In this document: piece by piece, positions 7,933 to 20,989 of the stretch
Position numbering within the stretch: the first letter of the stretch is position 1
Layout of the letters: every line of letters begins with the position of its first letter
Assembly (NCBI GenBank): GCA_964460035.1
Contig: CAYWPG010000004.1
Span: 1-64,000 of the forward strand
From: CAYWPG01 sp964460035
GTDB lineage: Bacteria; Pseudomonadota; Gammaproteobacteria; Nitrococcales; AK92
DNA: 64,000 bases
Reading direction: 5' to 3'
Made by a program: the position numbers and the translations under genes
The notes under the pieces: generated by a model
Told to the model about the DNA's origin: nothing
What the model saw: the letters and a program-made list of their open reading frames with translations, nothing else
Databases searched by the model: none

Positions 7933-9354
7933 TCAGGCTGGCGCGCAGGCCTTGACGCCAATGTAGTTGAGGATGCCGGCAGCCGCCTCGCGTCCCTGGA
8001 AGACAGCGGTCACCACCAGATCGGATCCGCGCACCATATCGCCGCCGGCAAATACCTTGGGATTGGCAGTCTGCCCGAACAAGGCGTCCTTGCGGATCTT
8101 GACCCGATCGCGCTCGTCGACCTGGATACCGAACTCGCTGAACCAGGCGGGCGGGCTGGGGCGAAAGCCGAAGGCGATGATCACCGCATCGGCCGGGATT
8201 ACTTCCTCGCTCCCGGGTACCGGTTCGGGGCGGCGGCGGCCGCGCTGGTCGGGGGCACCCAGCGCCGTGGTGATGACTTTCACGCCTTGGACCTTGCCTT
8301 CGCCGACGATTTCTATGGGCTGACGGTTCCATAGGAACTGCACGCCTTCTTCCTTGGCGTTGCGGACCTCGCGCCGGCTGCCGGGCATGTTGGCCTCGTC
8401 GCGCCGATAGGCACAGACCACGCTGGCGGCACCCTGGCGAATCGCAGTGCGGTTGCAGTCCATGGCCGTGTCGCCGCCGCCCAGCACCACCACCCGCTTA
8501 CCTCGCAGGTCTATGAACTCCTCGGCGTTGCGCTCGTAGCCTTGCAGGCGGTTGACGTTGGAGATCAGATACGGGAGCGCTTCGTAGACACCGGGCTTGT
8601 CTTCGCCTGGAAAGCCCCCTTTCATGTAGTTGTAGGCGCCCATGCCGAGGAACACGGCATCGTACTCATCCAGCAGCTGCTGGAACGGAATATCCTTGCC
8701 GATCTCCACGCCCAGGCGGAACTCGACGCCCATCCCCTCCATCAGCATGCGACGGGTGAGCACGACATTTTTCTCCAGCTTGAACGGCGGGATCCCGAAG
8801 GTGAGCAGCCCGCCGATCTCGGGGTATTTGTCGAATACCACGGGCTTGACGCCATTACGGACAAGGACATCGGCGCAGCCCAACCCTGCCGGGCCGGCTC
8901 CCACGATGGCAACGCGCCGGCCGGTATCGGTCACGTGCGACAGATTCGGCCGCCAGCCTTGTTTTACAGCCTCGTCGGTGATGTAGCGCTCGATCGCGCC
9001 GATGGTAATGGCTCCGAAGCCATCGTTCAGAGTGCAGGCGCCTTCGCACAGGCGGTCTTGCGGGCAGACACGTCCGCATACCTCCGGCAGAGAGTTCGTG
9101 CGATGAGAAAGCTCCGCGGCCTGGAACAGGTTCCCCTCGGCAATCAGCTTGAGCCAGTCGGGGATGTAGTTGTGTACCGGGCACTTCCATTCGCAGTATG
9201 GGTTGCCGCAAGCCAGGCAGCGGCCCGCTTGGGCAGCCGCCTGGTCGGCGTCGAACTGGCCGTAGATCTCGCCCGGCTTCCGTATGCGTATCTCGGCCGC
9301 CTCTTTAGGGGGATCCTGCCGCGGTACCTCGAGAAACTGAAAATCGTTCGCCAT
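7933..9354 (-). CDS. gltD: Glutamate synthase (NADPH) small subunit GltD
   Basis: The beta subunit of NADPH-dependent glutamate synthase, which takes electrons from NADPH to FAD and passes them through iron-sulfur clusters to GltB. The 473-residue protein has the N-terminal cluster cysteines C46-x2-C49-x4-C54-x3-C58, a second cysteine-rich stretch CGRVCPQDRLCEGAC near 92-106, an FAD fingerprint GAGPAGLG near 150, and an NADPH fold with GGGDTAMD. The gene begins 67 bases after gltB on the same strand. Confidence 0.97.
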   Translation of the reverse strand: MANDFQFLEVPRQDPPKEAAEIRIRKPGEIYGQFDADQAAAQAGRCLACGNPYCEWKCPVHNYIPDWLKLIAEGNLFQAAELSHRTNSLPEVCGRVCPQDRLCEGACTLNDGFGAITIGAIERYITDEAVKQGWRPNLSHVTDTGRRVAIVGAGPAGLGCADVLVRNGVKPVVFDKYPEIGGLLTFGIPPFKLEKNVVLTRRMLMEGMGVEFRLGVEIGKDIPFQQLLDEYDAVFLGMGAYNYMKGGFPGEDKPGVYEALPYLISNVNRLQGYERNAEEFIDLRGKRVVVLGGGDTAMDCNRTAIRQGAASVVCAYRRDEANMPGSRREVRNAKEEGVQFLWNRQPIEIVGEGKVQGVKVITTALGAPDQRGRRRPEPVPGSEEVIPADAVIIAFGFRPSPPAWFSEFGIQVDERDRVKIRKDALFGQTANPKVFAGGDMVRGSDLVVTAVFQGREAAAGILNYIGVKACAPA

Positions 9355-9421
9355 GGTCCGTAGTCCAGTGGTGGGTGTGCGTCGCGGCAGGACCGCAGCG
9401 GCAGTCCTGCCGCCATTTTCC

Positions 9422-13981
<4,560 letters not shown>

Positions 13982-14099
13982 GGGCTCTTCTCCCATGGCC
14001 GAAAAAAAAGGGGCAAGAATTCTATATGGCCATGTGAGGTGTTTCAAGGCCTGCGTTCGAGGTGGGGGCAGGCACGCCCATACGGTAGGGGGGGCTGTT

Positions 14100-15287
14100 T
14101 CAGGTCAGGCGATGAGGGTCGAATAGCCTGGCGTGCTCGGCGATGGCGAAACGGTCCGTCATGCCGGCGATGTAGTCGGCAACGGCGCGTGCGCGGCCGG
14201 CTTCGCCCGCGCTGGCTTCCAGCGCTGCGACCCGTTCCTGCTGCTGCGGGGGCAGCAACGCGGGATCGTCGATAAAGGCCGCGAACAATTCGCTGACCAC
14301 CCGCTTGCTCTTGACGTTCATGCGCCAGACACGGTAGTGACGGTATAGGTTCTTGAACAGAAAGCGCTTGAGCTCGGTGTGCTGGCGCTGCATATCGTCG
14401 CTGAATCGGATCAGCGGCTCTTTGAGTGCGCGCACTGCGTCTATGCTATCCGGCGCCGCGTCCCGTATCGCCGCTTGACTGGTTTCGATCAGATCGGCGA
14501 CTTGCAGGCCTATCATGTGCCGGACCACTTGGTAGATCACACGCCGCGGCGCCAGGTCAGGATGCTCGCGCAATACCTGTGCGAACAGCCGATCCAGCAG
14601 CTCGGTTTGGCGCAATTGCTCTATGGTCAGAAGGCCGGCCCGCAGCCCGTCATCGACGTCGTGGCTATTGTAGGCGATGGAGTCGGCCAGGTTGGCCAGC
14701 TGCGCTTCCAGCCCGGGCTGAGTGCCGTTCAGAAAGCGCTGGCCCAATTCGCCCAGCTCCCGCGCCTTGCTGCGCGAGCAATGCTTGAGAATGCCTTCGC
14801 GCGTCTCGTACGTCAGGTTCAAGCCTGAAAACTCGGCGTAACGCTCCTCCAGCTCATCGACCACTCGCAGCGACTGCAGATTGTGCTCGAAGCCGCCGTA
14901 CGGGCGCATGCACTCGTTGAGCGCGTCCTGCCCGGCGTGACCGAACGGCGTGTGTCCGAGGTCGTGGGCAAGCGTAATCGCTTCGGTCAGGTCCTCGTTA
15001 AGCCCTAAAGCGCGGGCAATGGTGCGGGCGATCTGTGCCACCTCCAGTGTGTGGGTCAGGCGGGTGCGGAACAGATCCCCCTCGTGATTGACGAAGACCT
15101 GGGTCTTGTACTCGAGACGACGGAACGCCGTGGAGTGAATGATCCGATCGCGATCGCGCTGGAACTCGCTGCGGTAAGCCGGCGGCGGCTCGGGCACGCG
15201 GCGGCCCCGGCTGCGCCGCGGATCGGCTGCGTAAGCTTGCATAGCCCGCACCCAAGGGGCGGGCACGGTATCGTGCTCAGCTCCCAT
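14100..15287 (-). CDS. dgt: Deoxyguanosinetriphosphate triphosphohydrolase-like protein
   Basis: An HD-domain dNTPase that cleaves dNTPs to deoxynucleoside and triphosphate. About 395 residues from the ATG at 15287; the ATG at 15242 would give 380, and neither has a strong ribosome binding site. Visible motifs are RSEFQRDRDRIIHSTAFRRL, RTRLTHTLEVAQIAR with the first metal histidine, and LAHDLGHTPFGHAGQDAL with the HD pair. The start overlaps the end of aroB by 11 bases, so expression is probably coupled. Pseudomonas has a DamX-like gene in this slot. Confidence 0.92.
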   Translation of the reverse strand: MGAEHDTVPAPWVRAMQAYAADPRRSRGRRVPEPPPAYRSEFQRDRDRIIHSTAFRRLEYKTQVFVNHEGDLFRTRLTHTLEVAQIARTIARALGLNEDLTEAITLAHDLGHTPFGHAGQDALNECMRPYGGFEHNLQSLRVVDELEERYAEFSGLNLTYETREGILKHCSRSKARELGELGQRFLNGTQPGLEAQLANLADSIAYNSHDVDDGLRAGLLTIEQLRQTELLDRLFAQVLREHPDLAPRRVIYQVVRHMIGLQVADLIETSQAAIRDAAPDSIDAVRALKEPLIRFSDDMQRQHTELKRFLFKNLYRHYRVWRMNVKSKRVVSELFAAFIDDPALLPPQQQERVAALEASAGEAGRARAVADYIAGMTDRFAIAEHARLFDPHRLT

Positions 15288-16362
15288 GACCGCAGAAATG
15301 GCGCAAGGTGCGCTCCAGCGCCGCATCGTCGAAGTCGCCGGTGAGTACCGCGTTGCCTATCCCCTGCAGCAGGATCAGGCGCAGTTGCCCAGCCAGCGCC
15401 TTCTTGTCGACCCCCATCAGCTCTCGGAAGCGCTCGGGGGCAATGGCCGGCGGGCGCAGCGGCAAGCCAGCCGCTGCCAGCAGCGCTTCCGCCTCGCCGC
15501 GCTCGTCGGCGCTGAGCCAGCCCAGTTGCTCGGACAGGTGGGCGGCCATGACCATGCCCACCGCCACGGCCTCCCCATGCAGCCAGCTTTCGTAGTTGGT
15601 ATGGGTCTCGATCGCATGGCCGAAGGTGTGACCGAGATTGAGCAGCGCCCGCTGATCGTTCTCGCGCTCATCGGCGGCGACGACTTCGGCCTTGTTGCGG
15701 CAGGATTGCTCGATCGCATACGTAAGTGCCGCCGGCTCGCGTGCCAGCAGTGCGGCCACGTTTTCCTGCAGCCAGGCGAAAAAGGCGCGATCGCGGATCA
15801 GTCCATACTTGATGACCTCGGCCACGCCGGCTTTCAGCTCCCGCTCGGGCAGCGTCTTCAGCGTATCGATATCGGCCAATACGCAGCGCGGCTGATAGAA
15901 CGCGCCGATCATGTTCTTGCCCAGCGGGTGATTTACGCCGGTCTTGCCGCCGACCGACGAGTCCACCTGGGCCAGCAGCGTGGTGGGAATCTGAATGAAG
16001 TTCACGCCGCGCTGATAAGTGGCCGCGACGAAACCGGCTAGATCGCCGACGACGCCGCCGCCGAGCGCGATCAGCGTGGTGCGCCGGTCCATGCGGCGGC
16101 GAAGCAGCTCGTCGTATACGCGCATCGCGCTGTCCAGCGTCTTGTAGCGTTCGCCGTCGGGCAGCACGAGGCTGGCGGTTTCGAATCCGGTCAGTGCCGC
16201 TTCCACCGCAGACAAATACAGCGGGGCCACGGTCTCGTTGCTGAGAATCAGCACCTGTTTGCCCACGATATGCGGGCGCAGGAGGTCGGGCCGCGCGAGC
16301 AGTCCGGGCCCTATGTGAATGGGGTAGCTGCGATCGCCCAGTTCTACTTGTAGGGTTTTCAT
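15277..16362 (-). CDS. aroB: 3-dehydroquinate synthase AroB
   Basis: The NAD- and metal-dependent enzyme closes DAHP to 3-dehydroquinate, step two of the shikimate pathway. The 361-residue protein carries the NAD-binding GGGVVGDLAGF, the substrate segment SSVGGKTGVNHPLGKN, the metal ligand region AEVIKYG, and NLGHTFGHAIE with a metal histidine. The gene starts 5 bases after aroK, giving an aroK-aroB pair. Its 3' end overlaps dgt. Confidence 0.97.
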   Translation of the reverse strand: MKTLQVELGDRSYPIHIGPGLLARPDLLRPHIVGKQVLILSNETVAPLYLSAVEAALTGFETASLVLPDGERYKTLDSAMRVYDELLRRRMDRRTTLIALGGGVVGDLAGFVAATYQRGVNFIQIPTTLLAQVDSSVGGKTGVNHPLGKNMIGAFYQPRCVLADIDTLKTLPERELKAGVAEVIKYGLIRDRAFFAWLQENVAALLAREPAALTYAIEQSCRNKAEVVAADERENDQRALLNLGHTFGHAIETHTNYESWLHGEAVAVGMVMAAHLSEQLGWLSADERGEAEALLAAAGLPLRPPAIAPERFRELMGVDKKALAGQLRLILLQGIGNAVLTGDFDDAALERTLRHFCGHGS

Positions 16363-16367
16363 CGAGT

Positions 16368-16922
16368 TTAGTCCGTTGTGATGTGCCGCGGCGTTCCGTT
16401 CGCGGCACGCAACCGCTCCAGGATCGTCCTGACCACGCTGCCGGGGCGGCCGTGATCGGTGCTGACTATGATGTCGGCGATTTCCCGATACAGCGGCTCG
16501 CGCTGCTTCAGCAACTCTTGGAGCCGTGCACGCGGATTCGGCGTTTGCAGCAGCGGCCGGTTCTTATCGTGGCGAGTGCGGGCCAGCTGCCGGTCTACCG
16601 ATGTCTGCAAGTACACTACCGTTCCGCGCTCGGACAGGTAGCGCCGGTTTGCGGGTGTGGTGACCGCACCGCCGCCGGTGGCGAGTACCAGCGCAGGACG
16701 CTGCGTCAGCTCGTCGATGATCGCCGCTTCACGACGCCGAAAGCCCTCCTCGCCTTCGAGCTCGAAGATAAGCGGAATGCTGGCGCCGGTGCGCTCTTCC
16801 AAGGCGCGGTCGCTATCGACGAATTCCATGCCGAGTGCCTGCGCCAGGCGCTTGCCTACGGTACTTTTGCCGGCGCCCATCGGGCCGATCAGGAAAATGC
16901 GCTCAGGTTGCATGCTCATCAT
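16368..16922 (-). CDS. aroK: Shikimate kinase AroK
   Basis: Phosphorylates shikimate at the 3-hydroxyl using ATP. The protein is 184 residues from the first ATG; the second or fourth methionine could also be the start. Motifs are Walker A GPMGAGKST (about 13-21), the DSD shikimate-binding pair near 37-39, and the GGGAV substrate loop near 83. It precedes aroB by 5 bases. A 19-bp inverted repeat lies between this gene and pilQ, so aroK may have its own promoter rather than depending on the pilus operon. Confidence 0.96.
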   Translation of the reverse strand: MMSMQPERIFLIGPMGAGKSTVGKRLAQALGMEFVDSDRALEERTGASIPLIFELEGEEGFRRREAAIIDELTQRPALVLATGGGAVTTPANRRYLSERGTVVYLQTSVDRQLARTRHDKNRPLLQTPNPRARLQELLKQREPLYREIADIIVSTDHGRPGSVVRTILERLRAANGTPRHITTD

Positions 16923-16987
16923 CGGGTGGCCAGGGACTTCTACTATACCCTAGGCCGGGGCCGGGTCGGCAAACGGCCGCGCGCCTC

Positions 16988-17032
16988 GCCGGGCTGGTTG
17001 GCAGGCGCCGTGTGCCTGCCAACCAGCCCGGC
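16988..17032. repeat. 19-bp perfect inverted repeat between pilQ and aroK
   Basis: The arm 16988-17006 (GCCGGGCTGGTTGGCAGGC) is fully complementary to 17014-17032 around a 7-base loop GCCGTGT. It begins 56 bases downstream of the pilQ stop. There is no T-tract on either strand, so it is not a standard intrinsic terminator, though such a stable stem could stop transcription or protect the pil mRNA 3' end. A second stem, GCTGCAG/CTGCAGC at 17031-17048, overlaps its edge by two bases. Confidence 0.75.
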
Positions 17033-17087
17033 TGCAGGGTACTGCAGCGCCCCGCTACTAGATGAGCAGCGCGAGCCCCGAGGGCAG

Positions 17088-19190
17088 CTAGTTTTGCGCC
17101 AGCGACTCCTTGAGGATCTTCGGCGTGACGAACACCAGCAGTTCGCTGCGGTTGTCCACACGGGAGGTGGTGCGGAACAGCGCGCCTATCAGCGGCAGCT
17201 CGCCGAAGAAGGGAATGCGGCGAACGCCTTGGGTATTCGTGCGCTCGTAAATACCGCCTAGTACCACCGTTTCGCCGTTGTCGACCAGCACCTGCGTGGT
17301 AACCGATTGCGTGTTGATGGCGGGCCCGGCTTCGGTGTTAGCGCCCTGGCTGTCCTTGCTCACGCGCAGATCCAAGAGCACCCTATCGTCCGGCGTGATC
17401 TGCGGTGTCACCGTCAACCCCAACACAGCCTTTTTGAAGGCGATGCTGGTCGCACCGCTGGAAGTTGCCTGCTCGTAAGGAATCTCCACGCCTTGCTCGA
17501 TGGTGGCCGACTGCTGGTTGGCCGTGATGACCCGCGGGCTGGAGACGATGTCGCCGCGGCCTTCGATTTCCATGGCCGACAGTTCGAGCTGCAGCAGTTC
17601 CGTGCCGATCCGGCCGACGGCGAGCCCGATCGAGCCCTTGGCGCCGATGGCCGGCAGATCGACCAGCAGCCCGCCCGGCACGCCGAAGCCGCCGCTGCCC
17701 AGGTTCACCGACCCAGGCTGGGTGCCGCCGACGGTGCCGGTGTGGTTGTCGCCGACGGTGCCGGTGCGCGTGTAGCCGAAGCGTACCCCCAGATCGCGAG
17801 TGAACTCGTCCGAGGCGATGACGATGCGCGATTCGATCAGGACCTGCTGCACCGCCACGTCCAGCCGCGAGACCAGGTTGCGAATGTCGGTGAGGTTGCG
17901 CTCGGTGTCCTGCACGATCAGCGTGTTGGTGCGGGCGTCCACCGTTATGCGGCCGCGATCCGAGAGCAGCGAGGCATCGCCGCTGCGGATCAGTGCAGCG
18001 ATATCCGCTGCCTTGGCGTAGTTGACCTGTATGAACTCCGAGCGCAGCGGCTCCAGCTCCTGGATCTGGCGCTGCGCTTCCAGTTGCTGGCGCTCGCGGG
18101 CGGCGATTTCGTCCGCTGGCCCGATCATGAGTACGTTGCCGTGTTGGCGCTTGTCCAGGCCGCGGCTGGAGAGAATGATGTCCAGCGCCTGGTCCCACGG
18201 AACGTTCTGAAGGCGCAGCGTGATGTTGCCTCGAACGTTGTCGCTGACCACCACGTTCAAACCGGTGAAGTCGGCGATCAGCTGCAGCACGGAGCGCACT
18301 TCGATGTCCTGGAAGTTCAAGGAGAGGCGCTCGCCTTCGTATTGGACCTGATCGCGCGCCAAGCGCTCGCGCTCCTCGGGCGTCAGCGGCTTGAGTTCGA
18401 TGGCCAGGTTGCCGCCGGTCTGATACGCCATGTGCTGGTACTGCTGCCCGGTTTCGATGACCAGCCGGACATGATCGCCGTTTTGGCGGGCATCGATGGT
18501 TCGCACCGGCGTGGCGAAGTCAGTGACGTCCAGCCGCCGCTCCAGGCGTTGCGGGATGCGCGTATTGAGCAGGTTGACCAGCAGGCGCGAGCCTTCCTGG
18601 CGCATGTCCACTGGGATCGTTGGATCGGCCAGGGCGATAATGATGCGGCCGGTGCCGTCGGTGTCACGCCTGAAGTCTATATCGATGATGCCTTCGCTGC
18701 GCTGCGCCCCTGTCTGCGTGCCGGCGCCGCCGCTGCTCTGTGCAAAGCTGTCGCCGCGTGGCGCATGCAGCAGAATGTGGATCTGGTTGCCGTCGGCGCG
18801 CATGTCGTAGCTCACCATCTGGGCGAGCCGGAGCACCACGCGGGTACGGCCGCCGGCCTCGGCGGTGGAGATTCCTTCGACGGCGCCAACGCCGATGCGC
18901 AGATTGCGCTCGGCAAGCGCATTGCGCGTGTCGGGCAGGTCCAGGGCGATGCGAGCGGGGTTGTCTATGGTGAAGGCCCTGGGTTCGGCCGGACTCTCCA
19001 GTGTGAGCGTGACCTGTACCTGGTTGCCGCCTATCGTCGTATAGTCGATGCGGGTCAGGGCATTGGCGGCTGCCGCCGCATGTCCCGCCCAGCACAATCC
19101 CAGGCACAGGAGCAGCAGCAAGCGCAGAGCGCTGGCGCGAAAACGCCTGGCGGCTACGGCAGAAGTTTGGGTTGCGTTTCTCATTATCAT
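17088..19190 (-). CDS. pilQ: Type IV pilus secretin PilQ
   Basis: The outer-membrane secretin through which type IV pili extend. The 700-residue precursor has a signal peptide (hydrophobic core about 22-37, cleavage near AGHAAAA), two AMIN domains for peptidoglycan binding in the first ~260 residues, a secretin/TonB N-terminal domain near 280-350 (LSLNFQDIEVRSVLQLIADF), an N1/KH-type domain, and the C-terminal secretin barrel ending in the conserved GGIYERTNTQGVRRIPFFG segment. AGGGG lies 7 bases before the first ATG. It is the last gene of pilMNOPQ. Confidence 0.97.
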   Translation of the reverse strand: MIMRNATQTSAVAARRFRASALRLLLLLCLGLCWAGHAAAAANALTRIDYTTIGGNQVQVTLTLESPAEPRAFTIDNPARIALDLPDTRNALAERNLRIGVGAVEGISTAEAGGRTRVVLRLAQMVSYDMRADGNQIHILLHAPRGDSFAQSSGGAGTQTGAQRSEGIIDIDFRRDTDGTGRIIIALADPTIPVDMRQEGSRLLVNLLNTRIPQRLERRLDVTDFATPVRTIDARQNGDHVRLVIETGQQYQHMAYQTGGNLAIELKPLTPEERERLARDQVQYEGERLSLNFQDIEVRSVLQLIADFTGLNVVVSDNVRGNITLRLQNVPWDQALDIILSSRGLDKRQHGNVLMIGPADEIAARERQQLEAQRQIQELEPLRSEFIQVNYAKAADIAALIRSGDASLLSDRGRITVDARTNTLIVQDTERNLTDIRNLVSRLDVAVQQVLIESRIVIASDEFTRDLGVRFGYTRTGTVGDNHTGTVGGTQPGSVNLGSGGFGVPGGLLVDLPAIGAKGSIGLAVGRIGTELLQLELSAMEIEGRGDIVSSPRVITANQQSATIEQGVEIPYEQATSSGATSIAFKKAVLGLTVTPQITPDDRVLLDLRVSKDSQGANTEAGPAINTQSVTTQVLVDNGETVVLGGIYERTNTQGVRRIPFFGELPLIGALFRTTSRVDNRSELLVFVTPKILKESLAQN

Positions 19191-19209
19191 TTTTGTGCCC
19201 CTGACAACA

Positions 19210-19749
19210 TCACTCCCTGACCGCCAAAGCGGCGTTGCGTTCTATCCAGCCGCCATTGCCGTCGGGAATCAGTTCCCGCACCGCTATGCTGGTTTCGTCA
19301 ATCTTTACGATCCGGCCGTGGTTACGCCCCAGATAGTTGCCGATCTCTACCCGGTGCACCGTCCCGCTGGTATCGCGTACCAGTCCCCATAGCTTGTCTT
19401 GCTGCCGCAGCGTTCCCATCATGCGCAGCGAATCCAGGGGAAACTGCTCCAACGCCTCGCGTGGACGGTTCGGGTCCGGTCGCGGCCCGTCGCTGCGCGG
19501 GGAACGGGCCGTTTGCGGCTTTGGCGCGGCGAACGGATCGCGCAAACCCGTGGCCGGATACTCGAAGGTCGCGAAGGTACGCATCTCCGGGATCGGTTCG
19601 ATCGGCGCCGGCGGGCGGGCCCGTACTTCGCGCATGAACTCTTCCAGATCGGCGGTATCGCGCGAGCAGCCAGCGATCAGCAGAGCCGTAACCAGTCCGA
19701 TCGACAAGCGCCGGCAGGCGCGCGCAAGCCAAATGCGAGCGGCGTTCAT
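19210..19749 (-). CDS. pilP: Type IV pilus assembly lipoprotein PilP
   Basis: A 179-residue inner-membrane lipoprotein that links the PilN/PilO subcomplex to PilQ. The lipobox LIAGC places the lipidated cysteine near residue 28. Conserved PilP features are the proline-rich region, the GLRDPFAAP motif near 70, and a C-terminal beta domain (MGTLRQQDKLWGLV, YLGRNHGRIVKI). Its ATG overlaps the pilO stop by four bases (ATGA). Confidence 0.96.
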   Translation of the reverse strand: MNAARIWLARACRRLSIGLVTALLIAGCSRDTADLEEFMREVRARPPAPIEPIPEMRTFATFEYPATGLRDPFAAPKPQTARSPRSDGPRPDPNRPREALEQFPLDSLRMMGTLRQQDKLWGLVRDTSGTVHRVEIGNYLGRNHGRIVKIDETSIAVRELIPDGNGGWIERNAALAVRE

Positions 19750-20360
19750 CGACCTCTCCCTTCGTCCAGATACCAGTAGGTCTTGGCCGTCAGCTCCATG
19801 GTCATACGGCTGCCGGCGGGCCTGAGGTCAACGTCGTGCAACGTGACGATGCGGGGCAGCGCCGCGACGCCGCTGACGAAGCGACCGAACTGGTGATAGT
19901 CGCCACGCACTCGAATCTTGACCGGAAGCTCTGCATAGAACTCGCGTCGCACCTCGCTCTGGGGCTGGAACAGCTCGAACTCGAGTCCGGCGGCCAGCCC
20001 CGTCTGGGAGATGTCGACCAGCAATGCCGCGATCTCGGCCTGGCTGGGCAGTTGGCGCAGCATGGCGCCGAAAGCGGCTTGCATCTGCTCGAGTTGCTCC
20101 CGGTAGGCATCCAGGTTTGCCGCCCGCCGCTGGCGGATCTCGAAGCTGCGGCGCAGATCCTGCTCCTGTGCGACCGCGCGCTCCAGGGTCAGCGCTTGCT
20201 CGCGCCAGTCCAGCCACCAGCCGGCCCCGGCCACGGCGCCGGCCAGCAGCGCCGATAGCAGCAGTTTCACCGGCCAGGGGGAGTTTGCGAGCGTGTTGAA
20301 ATCGATCTCGCGCAACTGCGCAAGATCGATGTTCAGATTGTTCAGATCCTTGAGATTCAT
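19746..20360 (-). CDS. pilO: Type IV pilus inner-membrane protein PilO
   Basis: A 204-residue bitopic protein that pairs with PilN to form the alignment subcomplex. A short cytoplasmic tail with NLNNLNIDLAQL-type sequence precedes one transmembrane helix (about 33-50), a coiled coil and a periplasmic ferredoxin-like domain. The ATG at 20360 lies 8 bases after the pilN stop; the frame stays open further upstream inside pilN but this start matches the family. The stop overlaps the pilP start. Confidence 0.95.
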   Translation of the reverse strand: MNLKDLNNLNIDLAQLREIDFNTLANSPWPVKLLLSALLAGAVAGAGWWLDWREQALTLERAVAQEQDLRRSFEIRQRRAANLDAYREQLEQMQAAFGAMLRQLPSQAEIAALLVDISQTGLAAGLEFELFQPQSEVRREFYAELPVKIRVRGDYHQFGRFVSGVAALPRIVTLHDVDLRPAGSRMTMELTAKTYWYLDEGRGR

Positions 20361-20368
20361 CGCGTGCT

Positions 20369-20989
20369 CTACCGGTTGCCGCGTTGGTTTCTGGTGCTGC
20401 TGGTGGTTCTGACGTTGCTGTCGGCCGCTGTGGTCGATGCGCTGGCAATCGCGTTGACCTGCTCGACACGCAGGGTGTACTCGCTGATCCGGCGGCGCTC
20501 GTGTTCGCGTACCTGGATCACGTCCAAGCGCGGATTGCGCAGCCACTCCGAGGCGTCGAGGTTTTCCATGTAGCTGGAGACGCGGGCATTGGATTCCGCG
20601 CGGCCGGTGATGGTCAGCTGACGTCCGGTCTGCTTCAAACTGGTCAGGTAAAGCCCATCGGGCACGGTCGTGGCGATCTGGTGGAACAAGTGCACGACCT
20701 GGGGCCGCCCTTGCTGCAATTCCTGAATCACGTTCATGCGCGAGATCAGGTTCGCTTTGGTGGATTCCAGATCGCGAATCTCGGCGATCTGGCGGTCGAG
20801 GCGGCGAATTTCGGTTTGCAGGATGTTGTTGCGGCGTTCCTGATAGGCGATTTCGCTGCTGTAGTACTGATGGCCCGCCGCCCAGATGCCGATGCCCAGC
20901 AGGCCGCCCGCCGCGAGCATGGCGATAAAGCGCTGTTTGCGTTCCTTGCGCAGCTCCTCGCGCCAGGGGAGCAGATTGATTCGGGTCAT
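20369..20989 (-). CDS. pilN: Type IV pilus inner-membrane protein PilN
   Basis: A 206-residue bitopic protein whose cytoplasmic N-terminus MTRINLLPWREE is the conserved PilM-binding sequence. It is followed by a transmembrane helix (about 24-42), a coiled coil and a periplasmic domain that pairs with PilO. The C-terminus is low-complexity and rich in serine and threonine. Its start overlaps the pilM stop by one base (TGATG). Confidence 0.96.
   Translation of the reverse strand: MTRINLLPWREELRKERKQRFIAMLAAGGLLGIGIWAAGHQYYSSEIAYQERRNNILQTEIRRLDRQIAEIRDLESTKANLISRMNVIQELQQGRPQVVHLFHQIATTVPDGLYLTSLKQTGRQLTITGRAESNARVSSYMENLDASEWLRNPRLDVIQVREHERRRISEYTLRVEQVNAIASASTTAADSNVRTTSSTRNQRGNR

Noticed and set aside
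17307..19220. Plus-strand open frame of 637 codons opposite pilQ
   Set aside because: Antisense shadow of the secretin gene with no motif and no ribosome binding site.
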